Assembly (NCBI RefSeq): GCF_019635935.1
Contig: NZ_JAHBYN010000001.1
Location: 2,443,532 to 2,507,531 of the forward strand
DNA: 64,000 nt
From: Parvibaculum sp.
GTDB lineage: Bacteria; Pseudomonadota; Alphaproteobacteria; Parvibaculales; Parvibaculaceae
Reading direction: 5' to 3'
Positions 46,771-56,932 of the stretch are shown one piece after another. A model generated the notes under the pieces. That model saw nothing but the letters and a program-made list of their open reading frames with translations, did no database searches and was not told where the DNA came from. The position numbers and the translations under genes are program-made. Each line of letters begins with the position of its first letter. Positions within the stretch are counted from its first letter, which is position 1.

Positions 46771-48150
46771 ATGTCTGCTTCCACGCTTGTTACGATCGTT
46801 CTGGCGTTCTGCTTTCTGGGATATCTGCTGGGCCGAATGAAGTCCGCTAGCGTGAAAGCCGCCGGAGGTCAGCTACACTCGATCCCCACCTACCACGGCT
46901 ACTTTGTCGCGCTCTGCTGCGGCATCCCCTCAATTCTCCTTGTTTTGATCTGGCTTGCCGCCGAGAACGCGGTTGTCGAGTCGCTCGTTGTGTCGGGCCT
47001 CCCCGCCTACATCACGGACGGCGTCAGCTCCTCGCGCATGTCGCTCATTATCAGCGAAATCAAGAGCGTCGCCGTCGGCCGCATATTCGGTACGCCCGAT
47101 CCCGCAATCATTGCGGCAGCCGAACGCTACAACGCTCTTCGCGGTACGGCCTCGCTCGCCATGACCGTTTCTGCACTGTCCGTCGCCATCCTCGGGATTG
47201 CCTTTGCGCGCGCACGCCTCTCGGCAGACTTCCGCGCGCGAAACAACGTCGACGGAATTCTGCGCTGGATGCTGATCGTCTGCTCCACCATCGCCATTCT
47301 GACGACCGTCGGCATCGTTCTCTCGCTCGTGATCGAAAGTGCCGCCTTCTTTGCCCGCGTGCCGGTGTTCGAGTTCCTGTTCGGTACGGATTGGAGCCCG
47401 CAAACTGCGATGCGAGCGGATCAGGTCGGGTCCTCGGGGGCGTTCGGCGCGGTGCCGGTCTTCTGGGGCACGATCTTCATCAGTGCCATTGCCCTCTTCG
47501 TAGCTGTGCCTGTCGGACTTCTTTCCGCGGTATATCTTGTCGAGTATTCAGACAAGCGCATCCGCGCGATCGTGAAGCCGCTGCTCGAAATCCTCGCCGG
47601 CATCCCCACCATCGTTTACGGCTTCTTCGCGATCCTCACGGTTGCACCCTTTATCCGAGATTTTGGTATGTCGATGGGTCTGTCGGTCGCCTCGAACAGC
47701 GCGCTGGCGGCGGGCAGCGTTATGGGCATCATGCTCATCCCTTTCATATCCTCCTTCGCCGACGACGCGATTTCGGCCGTGCCGCAGTCGATGCGCGACG
47801 GCGCCTATGCGCTCGGTGCGACGAAAGCGGAAACGATCCGACAGGTTCTCCTTCCCGCGGCGCTGCCCGGCATCGTCGGTGGCGTGCTCCTCGCCGTCAG
47901 CCGGGCCATCGGTGAAACCATGATCGTTGTCATGGCGGCCGGCCTGACAGCGCGCCTCACCGCCAATCCGCTCGAAGGGGTAACGACCGTTACCGTGCAG
48001 ATCGTCACGCTGCTCATCGGCGACACGGAATTCGACAGCCCCAAGACGCTCGCCGCCTTCGGCCTCGGTCTTGTTCTTTTCATCTCGACCCTCGCGCTAA
48101 ATGTCGTCGCGCTACAGGTCGTCAAGCGCTATCGGGAACGCTATGAGTGA
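46771..48150 (+). CDS. pstC: phosphate ABC transporter permease PstC
   Basis: 459 aa, longer than the E. coli protein because of an extra N-terminal part with two membrane helices (about residues 3-17 and 41-70), the long form found in rhizobia. The core permease has helices from about residue 165 on and the ABC coupling motif region (SFADDAISAVPQSMRDGAYALGATKAETI). It forms the channel with PstA. The start codon is placed at the first ATG in the frame after the hairpin. Its end overlaps the pstA start by 8 bases. Confidence 0.94.
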   Translation: MSASTLVTIVLAFCFLGYLLGRMKSASVKAAGGQLHSIPTYHGYFVALCCGIPSILLVLIWLAAENAVVESLVVSGLPAYITDGVSSSRMSLIISEIKSVAVGRIFGTPDPAIIAAAERYNALRGTASLAMTVSALSVAILGIAFARARLSADFRARNNVDGILRWMLIVCSTIAILTTVGIVLSLVIESAAFFARVPVFEFLFGTDWSPQTAMRADQVGSSGAFGAVPVFWGTIFISAIALFVAVPVGLLSAVYLVEYSDKRIRAIVKPLLEILAGIPTIVYGFFAILTVAPFIRDFGMSMGLSVASNSALAAGSVMGIMLIPFISSFADDAISAVPQSMRDGAYALGATKAETIRQVLLPAALPGIVGGVLLAVSRAIGETMIVVMAAGLTARLTANPLEGVTTVTVQIVTLLIGDTEFDSPKTLAAFGLGLVLFISTLALNVVALQVVKRYRERYE

Positions 48151-49435
48151 TGTCGCCGGCCAAACCAATGCCGCGAAACCGCGTGCTTGGCATGAAACCG
48201 ACAAGAGGCTGCGGCGACGTCACGCTGCCGACCGGCGTCTGCGTGCCTATGGGTTGATCGCCATATTCTTCGCGCTTGGCATGTTAGGCGTGTTGCTGAC
48301 GACGATCATCGGCACGGCGCTGCCCGCTGCGACTCAGACCATGATCACGCTCGATATCGAGGTCCCGGCGGGCAGCGTCGACACGTCCGATCCGCGCGGG
48401 GGCAGCTATCAGCTCATCCTGAACGAAACGATCTACCGGATCTTTCCCGAAGTCGATACGCCCCGTGAACAGCGAGAACTCCGCCAGATCTTCAGCAATG
48501 GCGGCCAATATCAGCTTCGCGACCGGGTCGTTGCCGATCCATCTCTGATCGGTACGTCCTTCGCATTCACTTTTCCGATGGCCGATATCGCCGATCAGCT
48601 TCACAAGGGCCTGATCGACCGTGAGACGCCGGAGGACCGGCGCCGTGTCACCAATCAGCAGATTGAATGGTTCGACAGGCTGGTCGAACAGGGACGCGTT
48701 TCGACGCCGCTCAATTCGGGTCTGATCTTTAACGCTGACAGCCGGTTCCCGGAACTTGCAGGTCTCTGGGGCGCGCTGGTGGGCTCGTTCTTCGCGTTGC
48801 TCATCTGCTTTCTTGTGAGCTTCCCGGTTGGCATCGCCGCTGCCGTCTATCTTGAGGAATTCGCGCCGAAGAATCGCTGGACCGATATCATCGAGGTCAA
48901 CATCAACAATCTGGCGGCCGTTCCCTCGATCGTCTTTGGTCTTCTGGGTCTTGCGGTCTTCCTCAACTTCTTCGGCATGCCTCGGTCGGCGCCCATCGTC
49001 GGCGGCCTTGTGCTCTCGCTGATGACGCTGCCGACCATCATCATCGCGACGCGTGCAGCGCTGAAGGCCGTGCCGCCCTCGATCCGCGAAGCGGCCATCG
49101 GCGTCGGCGCTTCCAAGATGCAGACGGTCGGCCACCACGTCCTGCCGCTGGCGATGCCGGGCATTCTCACCGGCACGATTATCGGCCTCGCCCAGGCGCT
49201 CGGCGAAACGGCGCCGCTCCTTCTCATTGGCATGAACGCCTTTATTACCGCCGCGCCCGACTCGATGTTCAATCCGTCGACGGCGCTTCCGACCCAGATC
49301 TACATCTGGGCAGACAGCCCGGAGCGCGGCTTTACCTCGCGAACCTCGGCGGCCATCGTCGTCCTGCTCGGCTTCCTTATCTGCATGAACGCAATAGCGA
49401 TTTACATGCGCAAGCGATTTGAAAAAAGGTGGTGA
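48143..49435 (+). CDS. pstA: phosphate ABC transporter permease PstA
   Basis: 430 aa. The N-terminal cytoplasmic basic stretch ([18 protein letters not shown]) precedes the first helix (about 38-60). A large periplasmic insertion of about 170 residues separates it from the core helices, typical of alphaproteobacterial PstA. The coupling loop with [24 protein letters not shown] contacts PstB. The start at 48143 overlaps pstC (ATGAGTGA). The pstB start lies right behind its stop. Confidence 0.94.
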   Translation: MSDVAGQTNAAKPRAWHETDKRLRRRHAADRRLRAYGLIAIFFALGMLGVLLTTIIGTALPAATQTMITLDIEVPAGSVDTSDPRGGSYQLILNETIYRIFPEVDTPREQRELRQIFSNGGQYQLRDRVVADPSLIGTSFAFTFPMADIADQLHKGLIDRETPEDRRRVTNQQIEWFDRLVEQGRVSTPLNSGLIFNADSRFPELAGLWGALVGSFFALLICFLVSFPVGIAAAVYLEEFAPKNRWTDIIEVNINNLAAVPSIVFGLLGLAVFLNFFGMPRSAPIVGGLVLSLMTLPTIIIATRAALKAVPPSIREAAIGVGASKMQTVGHHVLPLAMPGILTGTIIGLAQALGETAPLLLIGMNAFITAAPDSMFNPSTALPTQIYIWADSPERGFTSRTSAAIVVLLGFLICMNAIAIYMRKRFEKRW

Positions 49436-49436
49436 T

Positions 49437-50297
49437 ATGGTGTCTGTCGGAACCACTGCAGCATCCGGTACAATCATGAATGAAACGGTGAAAGAGGCCG
49501 TCGCGGCGGCGAGTGCGACGGCGGTTTCGACCGGCGCCCACGAGACCAAGATCTCGGCGACGAAGGTCTCGGTCTTCTATGGCGAGAAGCAGGCGCTTTT
49601 CGACGTGTCGATCGACATTCCTGCCCGTCAGGTCATGGCTTTCATTGGTCCGTCGGGTTGCGGCAAGTCGACATTCCTGCGCTGTATCAACCGTATGAAC
49701 GATACGATCGACATCTGCCGTGTGAACGGCAAGATCGAGATCGACGGCGTTGACATTTACGACCCGAAGATCGATCCGGTGCTCCTGCGCGCCCGTGTCG
49801 GCATGGTGTTCCAGAAGCCGAATCCCTTTCCGAAGTCGATCTACGACAATATCGCCTATGGCCCACGCATCCACGGCGTTGCCAAGGCGGGCTCGCAGAT
49901 GGACGAGATTGTGGAGACGAGCCTGAAGCGCGCAGGCCTCTGGAACGAGGTCAAGGACCGCCTGCGCGAGCCGGGCACCAGCCTTTCGGGCGGCCAGCAG
50001 CAGCGCCTCTGCATCGCGCGCGCAATCGCCGTGAATCCGGAAGTGATCCTGATGGACGAGCCTTGCTCGGCGCTCGATCCGATTGCGACTGCAAAGGTCG
50101 AGGAACTGATCGACGAACTACGCGAACGCTACACCATCGTCATCGTGACGCATTCGATGCAGCAGGCCGCGCGCGTCTCGCAGAAGGCAGCTTTCTTCCA
50201 CCTCGGCATTCTGATCGAAGTGGACGAGACGGAGCGTATGTTCACCAATCCGAGCGACCAGCGTACGCAGGACTACATCACCGGCCGCTTCGGTTGA
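49437..50297 (+). CDS. pstB: phosphate ABC transporter ATP-binding protein PstB
   Basis: 286 aa. Walker [11 protein letters not shown]-loop [15 protein letters not shown] (diagnostic for PstB), signature [14 protein letters not shown], Walker [14 protein letters not shown] and the switch His in [12 protein letters not shown] are all present. A 45-residue N-terminal extension rich in Ala/Thr/Val precedes the ATPase domain and has no known role. AGGTGG precedes the ATG. It energises PstCA and takes part in signalling to PhoR through PhoU. Confidence 0.96.
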   Translation: MVSVGTTAASGTIMNETVKEAVAAASATAVSTGAHETKISATKVSVFYGEKQALFDVSIDIPARQVMAFIGPSGCGKSTFLRCINRMNDTIDICRVNGKIEIDGVDIYDPKIDPVLLRARVGMVFQKPNPFPKSIYDNIAYGPRIHGVAKAGSQMDEIVETSLKRAGLWNEVKDRLREPGTSLSGGQQQRLCIARAIAVNPEVILMDEPCSALDPIATAKVEELIDELRERYTIVIVTHSMQQAARVSQKAAFFHLGILIEVDETERMFTNPSDQRTQDYITGRFG

Positions 50298-50341
50298 GTG
50301 GACGGCGGGTGGGCACTACGAGGCCAACAGGAGATCAGGGC

Positions 50342-51058
50342 GTGACCCAACATATCGTGAAGTCCTTTCAGGAAGAGCTCGACAGTCTCTCGGCGCAGAT
50401 CGCCCAGATGGGCGGGCTGACGGAGGCGCAGCTTACGGCATCGATCGAGGCGATCGTCAGGCGCGACGCACAACTCGCCGAACGCACGATTCGCGAGGAC
50501 CAGCGCATCGACGCGCTGGAAGCCGAAATCGAGTCGCAGGCGATTCGCCTGATTGCGCTGCGCCAGCCCATGGCCGCCGACCTGCGCGAGGCGATTGCCG
50601 CGATCAAGATTTCGATCGATCTCGAACGCATCGGCGATCTCGCCAAGAACATCGCCAAGCGCGCGCTGGTGCTGCAGAACGATTTCGAAGGCGCCAACAA
50701 GCTGATCCAGGGCATCGCCCGGATGGGCCGTCTCGCCCAGCGGCAGTTGAAGCAGGTGCTCGACGCCTATTCCAACCGCGAGGCCGCCGCCGCCATGGAA
50801 GTCTGGCGCGAGGACGAGGAAATCGACGCGATGTACAACTCGGTCTTCCGCGAACTGCTGACCTACATGATGGAAGACCCCCGCACCATTGGCGTTTCGA
50901 CCCATCTGCTGTTCATCGCCAAGAATGTCGAGCGCATCGGCGACCACGCCACCAACATTGCCGAAACAGTCGGTTATCTCGTCACCGGCGAGTGGGTGCA
51001 TGACGAACGACCCAAGGGCGACACGACGAGCACGACCGCCGTCGGCGCCGGGAACTGA
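50342..51058 (+). CDS. phoU: phosphate signalling protein PhoU
   Basis: 238 aa from GTG 50342 with AGGAGAT upstream. It forms two three-helix bundles, each with the metal-binding E/D-x3-D-type motif: DLERIGDLAKNIAKRAL in the first repeat and NVERIGDHATNIAETVGYL in the second. PhoU links the Pst transporter to PhoR and keeps the regulon off when phosphate is plentiful. It lies between pstB and phoB in the operon. Confidence 0.95.
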   Translation: MTQHIVKSFQEELDSLSAQIAQMGGLTEAQLTASIEAIVRRDAQLAERTIREDQRIDALEAEIESQAIRLIALRQPMAADLREAIAAIKISIDLERIGDLAKNIAKRALVLQNDFEGANKLIQGIARMGRLAQRQLKQVLDAYSNREAAAAMEVWREDEEIDAMYNSVFRELLTYMMEDPRTIGVSTHLLFIAKNVERIGDHATNIAETVGYLVTGEWVHDERPKGDTTSTTAVGAGN

Positions 51059-51075
51059 GCAAAACAGGAGGAATC

Positions 51076-51849
51076 ATGTCCATGGTGCTTGCCCATAGCG
51101 GCGAAGAGGATCAGGATTCCGTCGGAAACGAACGGAACCAGTTCGAGAGGCGCATGAAACCGACCGTAATGATCGTCGAGGACGAGGAGGCGCTGCTGAC
51201 GCTCCTCCAGTACAATCTCGACAAGGAAGGCTACAAGGTCGTGACCGTCGCCGATGGCGAGGAGGCGGTGCTGATGATCAAGGAGACGCCGCCCGATCTG
51301 GTGCTGCTGGACTGGATGCTGCCGAGCATGTCGGGCATCGAGGTCTGCCGGCAACTGCGCGCCCGCAACGAGACGCGCAACCTGCCGATCATCATGATCA
51401 CGGCGCGCGGCGAGGAGGGCGACCGTATCCGCGGCCTCGACACCGGCGCCGACGATTATCTGACCAAGCCCTTCTCGATGACGGAGCTGCTGGCGCGCGT
51501 CCGCGCCGTGATGCGCCGCATCCGCCCCGCGCTCTCGGAAGACCTTGTGACTTTCGGCGACATCGTCGTCGACCGCGCCGCGCACCGCGTGCGCCGCGGC
51601 GAGCGGGAGGTACGGCTCGGCCCCACCGAGTACCGCCTGCTCGACCATCTGATCCAGCATCCCGGCCGCGTCTTCAGCCGCGAGCAATTGCTGGATGCGG
51701 TCTGGGGCTCGGATGTCTATGTCGAGGCGCGCACGGTGGACGTGCATGTCGGCCGCCTGCGCCGGGCGCTCAACGACAAGGGCGAGAAGGACCCGATCCG
51801 CACCGTGCGCTCGGCCGGCTATTCGCTGGACGATCAGTTCCTGTCCTGA
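51076..51849 (+). CDS. phoB: phosphate regulon response regulator PhoB
   Basis: 257 aa. The receiver domain has IVEDEEALL and the phosphoacceptor Asp in LVLLDWMLP, plus the Thr of ITARG and the Lys of LTKPFS. The C-terminal winged helix (OmpR/PhoB type) ends TVRSAGYSLDD. The ATG at 51076 has the strongest ribosome site (AGGAGG), giving a 26-residue N-terminal extension. The downstream ATG at 51154 would give 231 aa with the receiver Asp at 53, as in E. coli PhoB. Either may be used. It binds the Pho box before pstS. Confidence 0.95.
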   Translation: MSMVLAHSGEEDQDSVGNERNQFERRMKPTVMIVEDEEALLTLLQYNLDKEGYKVVTVADGEEAVLMIKETPPDLVLLDWMLPSMSGIEVCRQLRARNETRNLPIIMITARGEEGDRIRGLDTGADDYLTKPFSMTELLARVRAVMRRIRPALSEDLVTFGDIVVDRAAHRVRRGEREVRLGPTEYRLLDHLIQHPGRVFSREQLLDAVWGSDVYVEARTVDVHVGRLRRALNDKGEKDPIRTVRSAGYSLDDQFLS

Positions 51850-51874
51850 CGGCCTGGCGCATCGCGGCAAAGAA

Positions 51875-51908
51875 AAACCGGCACACGCGATCCTCGCGGT
51901 GCCGGTTT
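51875..51908 (-). terminator. rho-independent terminator between phoB and gcrA
   Basis: AAACCGGCAC pairs with GTGCCGGTTT around a loop that itself contains a CGCG/CGCG pair. On the minus strand it is followed by TTTTTCTTT, a good terminator for gcrA. On the plus strand the tail is TTTCCCTTT, so it may also serve phoB. Confidence 0.75.
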
Positions 51909-51943
51909 CCCTTTCCCCTCAAGACGCCCCGAAAGGCGGCCGC

Positions 51944-52459
51944 CTAGCTGACCAGGCGGTGATCCTTGGTGCGTGGCCGTTCGCGATTGCGCCGCGCCTG
52001 CGCCGGCTGATAGGCCATCCGCGCATGTTCGGTGCAATAAGGCGAGCCATTGTCGGCGCCGCGCCCGCAGAAATGAAATCCCGGCCGCCCCGGATCGCCG
52101 ATCGGCCATTTGCAGGTGTGCTCGGTCAGCGTCAGCACCGTGGCGCGCTGGCTCGGCTCGAGCATCCGCTCCTCATGGGCGGCGGGTTCGCTTGCCTCCG
52201 CCGTCTCGCGCACGGCACGGTCTTCCGGGCGCGCCTCGCCGGTCAGCGGGTCGGGCCGGCCGCGAACCAGCGTCCGCGGGCCGGGCGCCCGGGTCCGCGC
52301 CGGGCGGCTCGGCGTCGCGCGGCCGGACAGGCCGAGGCGATGCACCTTGCCGATCACGGCATTGCGGGTGACGCCGCCAAGCTGCTTGGCGACCTGGCTG
52401 GCGCTCAGGCCGTCGGCCCAGAGCTTCTTCAGCAGTTCCACGCGTTCGTCGGTCCACAT
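51944..52459 (-). CDS. gcrA: cell-cycle master regulator GcrA
   Basis: 171 aa from the ATG at 52459 (AAGGGG upstream). The N terminus MWTDERVELLKKLWADGLSA, then AKQLGGVTRNAVIGKVHRLGLSGR, is the GcrA DNA-binding domain. The C-terminal part CKWPIGDPGRPGFHFCGRGA and PYCTEHARMAYQP is the conserved Cys/Trp-rich region that contacts sigma-70. A basic, proline-rich linker lies between. In Caulobacter, GcrA activates methylated promoters in the S-phase programme. A consensus DnaA box 144 bp upstream fits known control of gcrA by DnaA. Confidence 0.96.
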   Translation of the reverse strand: MWTDERVELLKKLWADGLSASQVAKQLGGVTRNAVIGKVHRLGLSGRATPSRPARTRAPGPRTLVRGRPDPLTGEARPEDRAVRETAEASEPAAHEERMLEPSQRATVLTLTEHTCKWPIGDPGRPGFHFCGRGADNGSPYCTEHARMAYQPAQARRNRERPRTKDHRLVS

Positions 52460-52602
52460 GATGTTTTCCCCTTGGGCCCCCTCGCTGGCCCTGTTGAACG
52501 CCTGTGACCCGTCTCCGTCCCCACTAGATTTCGTAGGCGTTAAGGCGAAACATACAATATGAAGGGCAATTCCCGCAACCGGTGGCGTGTCGGCGCGGGG
52601 CC

Positions 52603-52611
52603 TTATCCACA
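52603..52611 (+). promoter_or_regulatory. consensus DnaA box (TTATCCACA) upstream of gcrA
   Basis: A perfect 9-base match to the high-affinity DnaA site, in the gap between divergent gcrA (start 52459) and the ABC-2 permease (start 52697). DnaA is known to activate gcrA in Caulobacter, so this site is in the expected place. Confidence 0.65.
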
Positions 52612-52696
52612 GAAAAGAACCGCCGGCGCCCATTGCCTGGGGGCGCCCCGTCGCTTAAGTCTCGCCGGTGCACAAGCCCGCCACAGGAGCGCCCCC

Positions 52697-53506
52697 ATGA
52701 CCCATACACCCTGGCCCGCGGAAGGCGCCCGCCGCTTCGGCGCCGTCAACTGGCTTGGCATGTGGACGCTCTATCTGAAGGAGGTCCGCCGCTTCTGGAA
52801 GGTGATGACGCAGACGGTCGCCGCGCCGGTCATCACGACGCTGCTCTATCTGGCGATCTTCGCGCTCGCCATCGGCAAGTTCCGACCCGACGTGCATGGC
52901 GTGCCTTTCGTCGAATTCCTGGCGCCCGGCCTCATCATGATGACGATGATCCAGAACGCCTTCGCCAACACCTCGTCCTCGCTGCTGATCTCGAAAATCC
53001 AGGGCAACATCGTCGATGTGCTGATGCCGCCGCTGTCGCCGATGGAACTGAATATCGGCATCGCGCTGGCCGGCGTCACCCGCGGCCTTGTCTGCGGGAC
53101 GGTCACGGCGCTTGCGATGTTGCCCTTCGTAAATCTGGGACTGGCGCATCTGTGGGCGCTGCTTTTCTTTGCCGCCGGCGCCTCGCTGATGCTGTCGCTG
53201 TTCGGTATTCTGGGCGGCATCTGGTCGGAGAAATTCGACCATCTGCAGGCGGTGACCAACTTCGTCATCCTGCCGCTGACTTTTCTGTCCGGCACCTTCT
53301 ATTCGGTGACGCAGCTTCCCGACTTCGCGCACAAGATCACCTTGTGGAACCCGGTCTTCTATCTGATCGACGGCTTCCGCTACGGCGTCACCGGCCATGC
53401 CGACGGCGCCATCGAGATCGGCGTCGCGCTGGTCATCGGTGTCAACCTCGTGCTCTGGGTCGCCTGCCACATGCTCTTCCGCACCGGCTACCGCCTGAAG
53501 GCCTGA
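52697..53506 (+). CDS. ABC-2 type transporter permease
   Basis: 269 aa with six membrane helices starting about residues 35, 70, 110, 145, 180 and 245. The ABC-2 signature is seen in TFLSGTFYSVTQLPDFAHKI and NPVFYLIDGFRYG. Such permeases export polysaccharides, lipids or drugs with a separate ATPase. No ATP-binding gene adjoins it here, so its partner must be encoded elsewhere. AGGAG precedes the ATG. It is divergent from gcrA, and a terminator follows about 90 bp after its stop. Confidence 0.9.
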   Translation: MTHTPWPAEGARRFGAVNWLGMWTLYLKEVRRFWKVMTQTVAAPVITTLLYLAIFALAIGKFRPDVHGVPFVEFLAPGLIMMTMIQNAFANTSSSLLISKIQGNIVDVLMPPLSPMELNIGIALAGVTRGLVCGTVTALAMLPFVNLGLAHLWALLFFAAGASLMLSLFGILGGIWSEKFDHLQAVTNFVILPLTFLSGTFYSVTQLPDFAHKITLWNPVFYLIDGFRYGVTGHADGAIEIGVALVIGVNLVLWVACHMLFRTGYRLKA

Positions 53507-53594
53507 GCGGAGCCCTGCAAAGCGCCGGAATCCGCCAAAAAACCCCGATTGACAGCCCCCGGCCCCTCCGCAATACTCCGCTGCTTCCCGGACT

Positions 53595-53618
53595 GCCGCC
53601 CTTTTCAGGCGGCTTTTT
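53595..53618 (+). terminator. rho-independent terminator after the ABC-2 permease
   Basis: GCCGCC (53595) pairs with GGCGGC (53608) around CTTTTCA and is followed directly by TTTTT. It separates the permease from the arginine operon. Confidence 0.75.
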
Positions 53619-53850
53619 CTATTGGGCGAAAGCCCGGCCGGAGGGGCACCAAGGTGATCGAGATGATCCTGAACGGGAAACGACGACGCTGACAGCGAGG
53701 ACGCCGCGACCATGAGGGCCGCGGCCGCAGGAAACTGCCGTCTCGCATGGAAGGTCCGGAGCCCGTTCGTCGCGCATTGACCGCGATGTCCACTCCCTCT
53801 TTCCGCGATGACGGTTTTGACGGAAAAGCTGTGAGAAGGACAAGATTCCC
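53619..53850 (+). other. untranslated leader of argD operon
   Basis: The 230 bases between the terminator and argD contain the short leader frame at 53654 and GC-rich inverted segments (for example GGCCGCGGCC near 53725) that could form alternative hairpins. No other gene-like frame with a ribosome site is seen. Confidence 0.5.
53654..53692 (+). CDS. putative arginine-rich leader peptide of the argD operon
   Basis: A 12-residue frame begins at GTG 53654, 7 bases behind GGAGGGG, and ends at TGA 53690. It reads MIEMILNGKRRR, closing with three Arg codons (CGA CGA CGC) directly before the stop. Leader peptides with runs of the regulated amino acid sit before biosynthetic operons and sense charged tRNA by ribosome stalling. 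The next genes are argD and argF, so the match of residue and pathway is suggestive. Too short to be certain; a chance frame cannot be excluded. Confidence 0.45.
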   Translation: MIEMILNGKRRR

Positions 53851-55062
53851 GTGATTACTCCCGTTCTGCCGACTTATGCGCGGGCCGACCTCGAATTCGA
53901 ACGGGGCGAAGGCCCCTGGCTGATAACGGTCGATGGCGCGCGCTATCTCGATTTCGGCGCCGGCATCGCCGTCAACGCTTTCGGCCATGCCCATCCCCAT
54001 CTCGTCGCCGCCCTTGCCGAGCAGGCCGCGAAAGTCTGGCATACCTCGAACATCTACCGCATTCCCGGTCAGGAGCGCCTGGCGCAGCGTCTCGTCGAGG
54101 CAACGTTCGCCGACACGGTCTTCTTCACCAATTCCGGCGCCGAGGCGCTCGAATGCGCGATCAAGATGGCGCGCAAATATCATGCGGTGGCGGGCGCGCC
54201 GGAGCGCTACGAACTGATCACGATGGAAGGCGCCTTTCACGGGCGGACGCTGGCGACGATTGCCGCCGGCGGTCAGCAGAAATATCTCGAAGGCTTCGGC
54301 CCGGCGACACCGGGCTTCCCGCAAGTGCCCTTCGGCGACCTGAAGGCATTGAAGGCGGCAATCGGTCCGGCGACGGCCGGTGTGCTGATCGAGCCGATCC
54401 AGGGCGAGGGCGGCATCCGTGTCATCCCGACGGAGGATCTGCGCCGCATCCGCGATATCTGCGACGAGGCCGGCATTCTGCTGGTGCTTGACGAAGTGCA
54501 GACCGGCATGGGCCGCACCGGCAAACTCTTCGCGCATGAACTTGCCGGCGTGACGCCCGACATCATGGCGATCGCAAAGGCGCTCGGCGGCGGCTTTCCG
54601 GTCGGCGCCTGCCTTGCGACCGAAACGGCGGCGCGCGGCATGACGGCGGGCACGCATGGCTCGACCTTCGGCGGCAATCCGCTGGCGATGGCGGTCGCCA
54701 ATGCGGTGCTCGATCTTGCGCTCGACCGGAACTTCCTGCCGCATGTGGCTTCTCTCGGTCTGAAGTTCAAACAGAAGCTGGCGATGCTGGCCGACCAGCA
54801 TCCGCGCATTATCGAAAGCGTGCGCGGCGAAGGGCTGATGCTCGGACTGAAATGCCGGGTGACCAACACCGATCTGGTGCAGGCGCTGCGCGCCGAACAC
54901 ATGCTGACCGTCGGCGCCGGCGACAATGTGGTGCGGCTGCTGCCGCCGCTGATAATCGAGGAAAGCCATCTCGACGAAGCGATGGAAAAGCTCTCCCGCG
55001 CCTGCGCGGCGCTTGAGACGTCGCTCGATGCGGAGACGAAAAAGACGGGAGCGGCACAATGA
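53851..55062 (+). CDS. argD: acetylornithine transaminase
   Basis: 403 aa, class-III PLP aminotransferase. It converts N-acetylglutamate semialdehyde to N-acetylornithine, and often also acts on succinyl-diaminopimelate in lysine synthesis. PLP-binding Lys243 is in [11 protein letters not shown], the cofactor Asp in [15 protein letters not shown], and the substrate region [18 protein letters not shown]. The GTG at 53851 has GAGAAGGA upstream. It begins the operon argD-argF-hslO-lipoprotein, with each junction an ATGA overlap. Confidence 0.94.
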   Translation: MITPVLPTYARADLEFERGEGPWLITVDGARYLDFGAGIAVNAFGHAHPHLVAALAEQAAKVWHTSNIYRIPGQERLAQRLVEATFADTVFFTNSGAEALECAIKMARKYHAVAGAPERYELITMEGAFHGRTLATIAAGGQQKYLEGFGPATPGFPQVPFGDLKALKAAIGPATAGVLIEPIQGEGGIRVIPTEDLRRIRDICDEAGILLVLDEVQTGMGRTGKLFAHELAGVTPDIMAIAKALGGGFPVGACLATETAARGMTAGTHGSTFGGNPLAMAVANAVLDLALDRNFLPHVASLGLKFKQKLAMLADQHPRIIESVRGEGLMLGLKCRVTNTDLVQALRAEHMLTVGAGDNVVRLLPPLIIEESHLDEAMEKLSRACAALETSLDAETKKTGAAQ

Positions 55063-55988
55063 GCCCGCGGCATTTTCTCGATCTCCATGAAGTTTCGCCC
55101 AATGCCTTGCGTGCAATCCTCGACGATTCGCGCGCCCGCAAGCTTGCGCGGAATGGGAAAGGCCATGCCGAGCCCGACGCCGACAAGCCGCTGAAAGGCA
55201 AGCTGCTGGCGATGATTTTCGAAAAGCCCTCGACCCGCACCCGCGTCTCCTTCGACGTGGCGATGCGCCAGCTCGGCGGCGAGACGCTGCTGCTGAACGG
55301 CGGCGACATGCAGCTCGGCCGCGGCGAAACCGTGGCCGACACGGCGCGCGTTCTCTCGCGCTATGTCGACGCCATCATGATCCGCACCGCCGATCACGAT
55401 AACCTGATGGAGCTGGCCGAACACGCCACCGTGCCCGTCGTCAACGGACTGACCAACCTTTCGCATCCCTGCCAGTTGATGGCCGATGTGATGACGTTCG
55501 AGGAACACAAGGGTCCGATTTCCGGGCGCCGCATCGCCTGGGTGGGCGACGGCAACAACATGGCGACGTCCTGGATTCACGCGGCCGGCCAGCTCGATTT
55601 CGAACTGCGCATCGCCTGTCCGCCGGAACTTGCACCGTCGCCCGAGGCGCTCGCCTGGGCGAAGAAGCGCGGCGCGAAGGTGCATGTCACCGCCGATCCG
55701 CGCGAAGCGGTCGCCGGCGTCGACTGCATCAACACCGACACATGGGTGTCGATGAGCGACGACGCCGAAACGGCGGCGCGCCGGCACAATCTTCTGGCGC
55801 CCTACCGCGTCGATGCAAGGCTGATGGCGGCGGCGGGCGAAGGCGCGATCTTCATGCATTGCCTGCCCGCGCATCGCGACGAGGAGATGACCGCCGAGGT
55901 AATCGACGGGCCCGCCTCGGTCGTCTTCGACGAAGCCGAAAACCGGCTGCATGCACAAAAGGGTGTGCTGGCGTGGTGTTTTCAATGA
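55059..55988 (+). CDS. argF: ornithine carbamoyltransferase
   Basis: 309 aa. It makes citrulline from ornithine and carbamoyl phosphate. Carbamoyl phosphate is bound by [14 protein letters not shown] and by HPCQ in the second domain; ornithine by VSMSDD and the HCLPAHR loop. It overlaps argD by 4 bp and hslO by 4 bp. With argD, and the argE-like gene at 58058, most of the acetyl cycle's second half is present in the window. Confidence 0.96.
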   Translation: MSPRHFLDLHEVSPNALRAILDDSRARKLARNGKGHAEPDADKPLKGKLLAMIFEKPSTRTRVSFDVAMRQLGGETLLLNGGDMQLGRGETVADTARVLSRYVDAIMIRTADHDNLMELAEHATVPVVNGLTNLSHPCQLMADVMTFEEHKGPISGRRIAWVGDGNNMATSWIHAAGQLDFELRIACPPELAPSPEALAWAKKRGAKVHVTADPREAVAGVDCINTDTWVSMSDDAETAARRHNLLAPYRVDARLMAAAGEGAIFMHCLPAHRDEEMTAEVIDGPASVVFDEAENRLHAQKGVLAWCFQ

Positions 55989-56932
55989 GCGATGCCGCCA
56001 CCGGCATCGACGATCTCGTCCAGCCGTTCCAGATCGAGGATCTCGGCATTCGCGGCCGCGTCGTCCGGCTGGGCCCGCTGGTCGACCGCGTGCTGTCGGC
56101 ACATGCCTATGCCGAGCCCGTGTCGCGGCTCCTCGGCGAGGCGCTGGCGCTGGCCGCGATGATCGGCTCGGCGCTGAAGTTCGAGGGCCGGTTCATCCTG
56201 CAGACCAAGGGCGACGGTCCGGTCGGCATGGTGGTTGCCGACTATGAGACGCCGGGCAAGCTGCGCGGCTATGCACAGGTCGACGAGGTGCGCCTCGCCG
56301 AAGCGCTGGCGGCGGGCCGCGCCGCGCCGGCGGACCTGTTGGGTGAGGGTTTTCTGGCTCTGACCATCGACCAGGGCGCCGACATGGAGCGCTATCAGGG
56401 CATCGTCGCGCTCGACGCGCGGGGCCTCAGTCATTCGGCGCATGAATATTTTGCGAGTTCGGAGCAGGTGGCGACGCGCATCAGGCTCGCCGCCGGCCCG
56501 TTCTATCACCGTGAGGCGACGGGCCCGGAAAAGAACTGGCGCGCCGGCGCCATCATGATCCAGCACATCGCACGCGATGGCGGGCTGACCGGCTTCCGCG
56601 AGGGCGAGGATCAAAGCCCCTACACCGAAGAAGAGGAAAACTGGAACCGCGCGGCGATCCTGCTCGACACGGTGGAGGATCACGAGCTTCTCGACCCGGA
56701 GCTGGCGCCGACGCGCCTGCTGTTCCGGCTCTTCCACGAGGACGGCGTGCGCGCCTTCGAGCCCTCCGAGGTCGAATTTTCCTGCCATTGCTCGCGCGGC
56801 CGCATGGAAACCGTCCTGCGGTCCTTCGGCAGCCATGAAATAGACGAAATGGTGCAGGAAGGTGTGGTCACGGCCACCTGTGAATTCTGCAGCGCGGTCT
56901 ATGTCTTCACGCCTGAGGAATTGAAGGAATGA
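55985..56932 (+). CDS. hslO: redox-regulated chaperone Hsp33
   Basis: 315 aa. The C-terminal zinc site is complete: CHC (Cys267, Cys269) and CEFC (Cys299, Cys302). On oxidation these form disulfides and the chaperone becomes active. The N-terminal domain shows the HslO fold ([35 protein letters not shown]). It overlaps argF by 4 bp; arginine and Hsp33 genes occur together in many alphaproteobacteria. The downstream lipoprotein gene overlaps its stop. Confidence 0.95.
   Translation: MSDAATGIDDLVQPFQIEDLGIRGRVVRLGPLVDRVLSAHAYAEPVSRLLGEALALAAMIGSALKFEGRFILQTKGDGPVGMVVADYETPGKLRGYAQVDEVRLAEALAAGRAAPADLLGEGFLALTIDQGADMERYQGIVALDARGLSHSAHEYFASSEQVATRIRLAAGPFYHREATGPEKNWRAGAIMIQHIARDGGLTGFREGEDQSPYTEEEENWNRAAILLDTVEDHELLDPELAPTRLLFRLFHEDGVRAFEPSEVEFSCHCSRGRMETVLRSFGSHEIDEMVQEGVVTATCEFCSAVYVFTPEELKE

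Noticed and set aside
52603..52611. Chromosomal origin near gcrA
   Set aside because: A single DnaA box without clustered boxes, IHF/CtrA sites or origin-linked genes is better explained as a gcrA promoter element.
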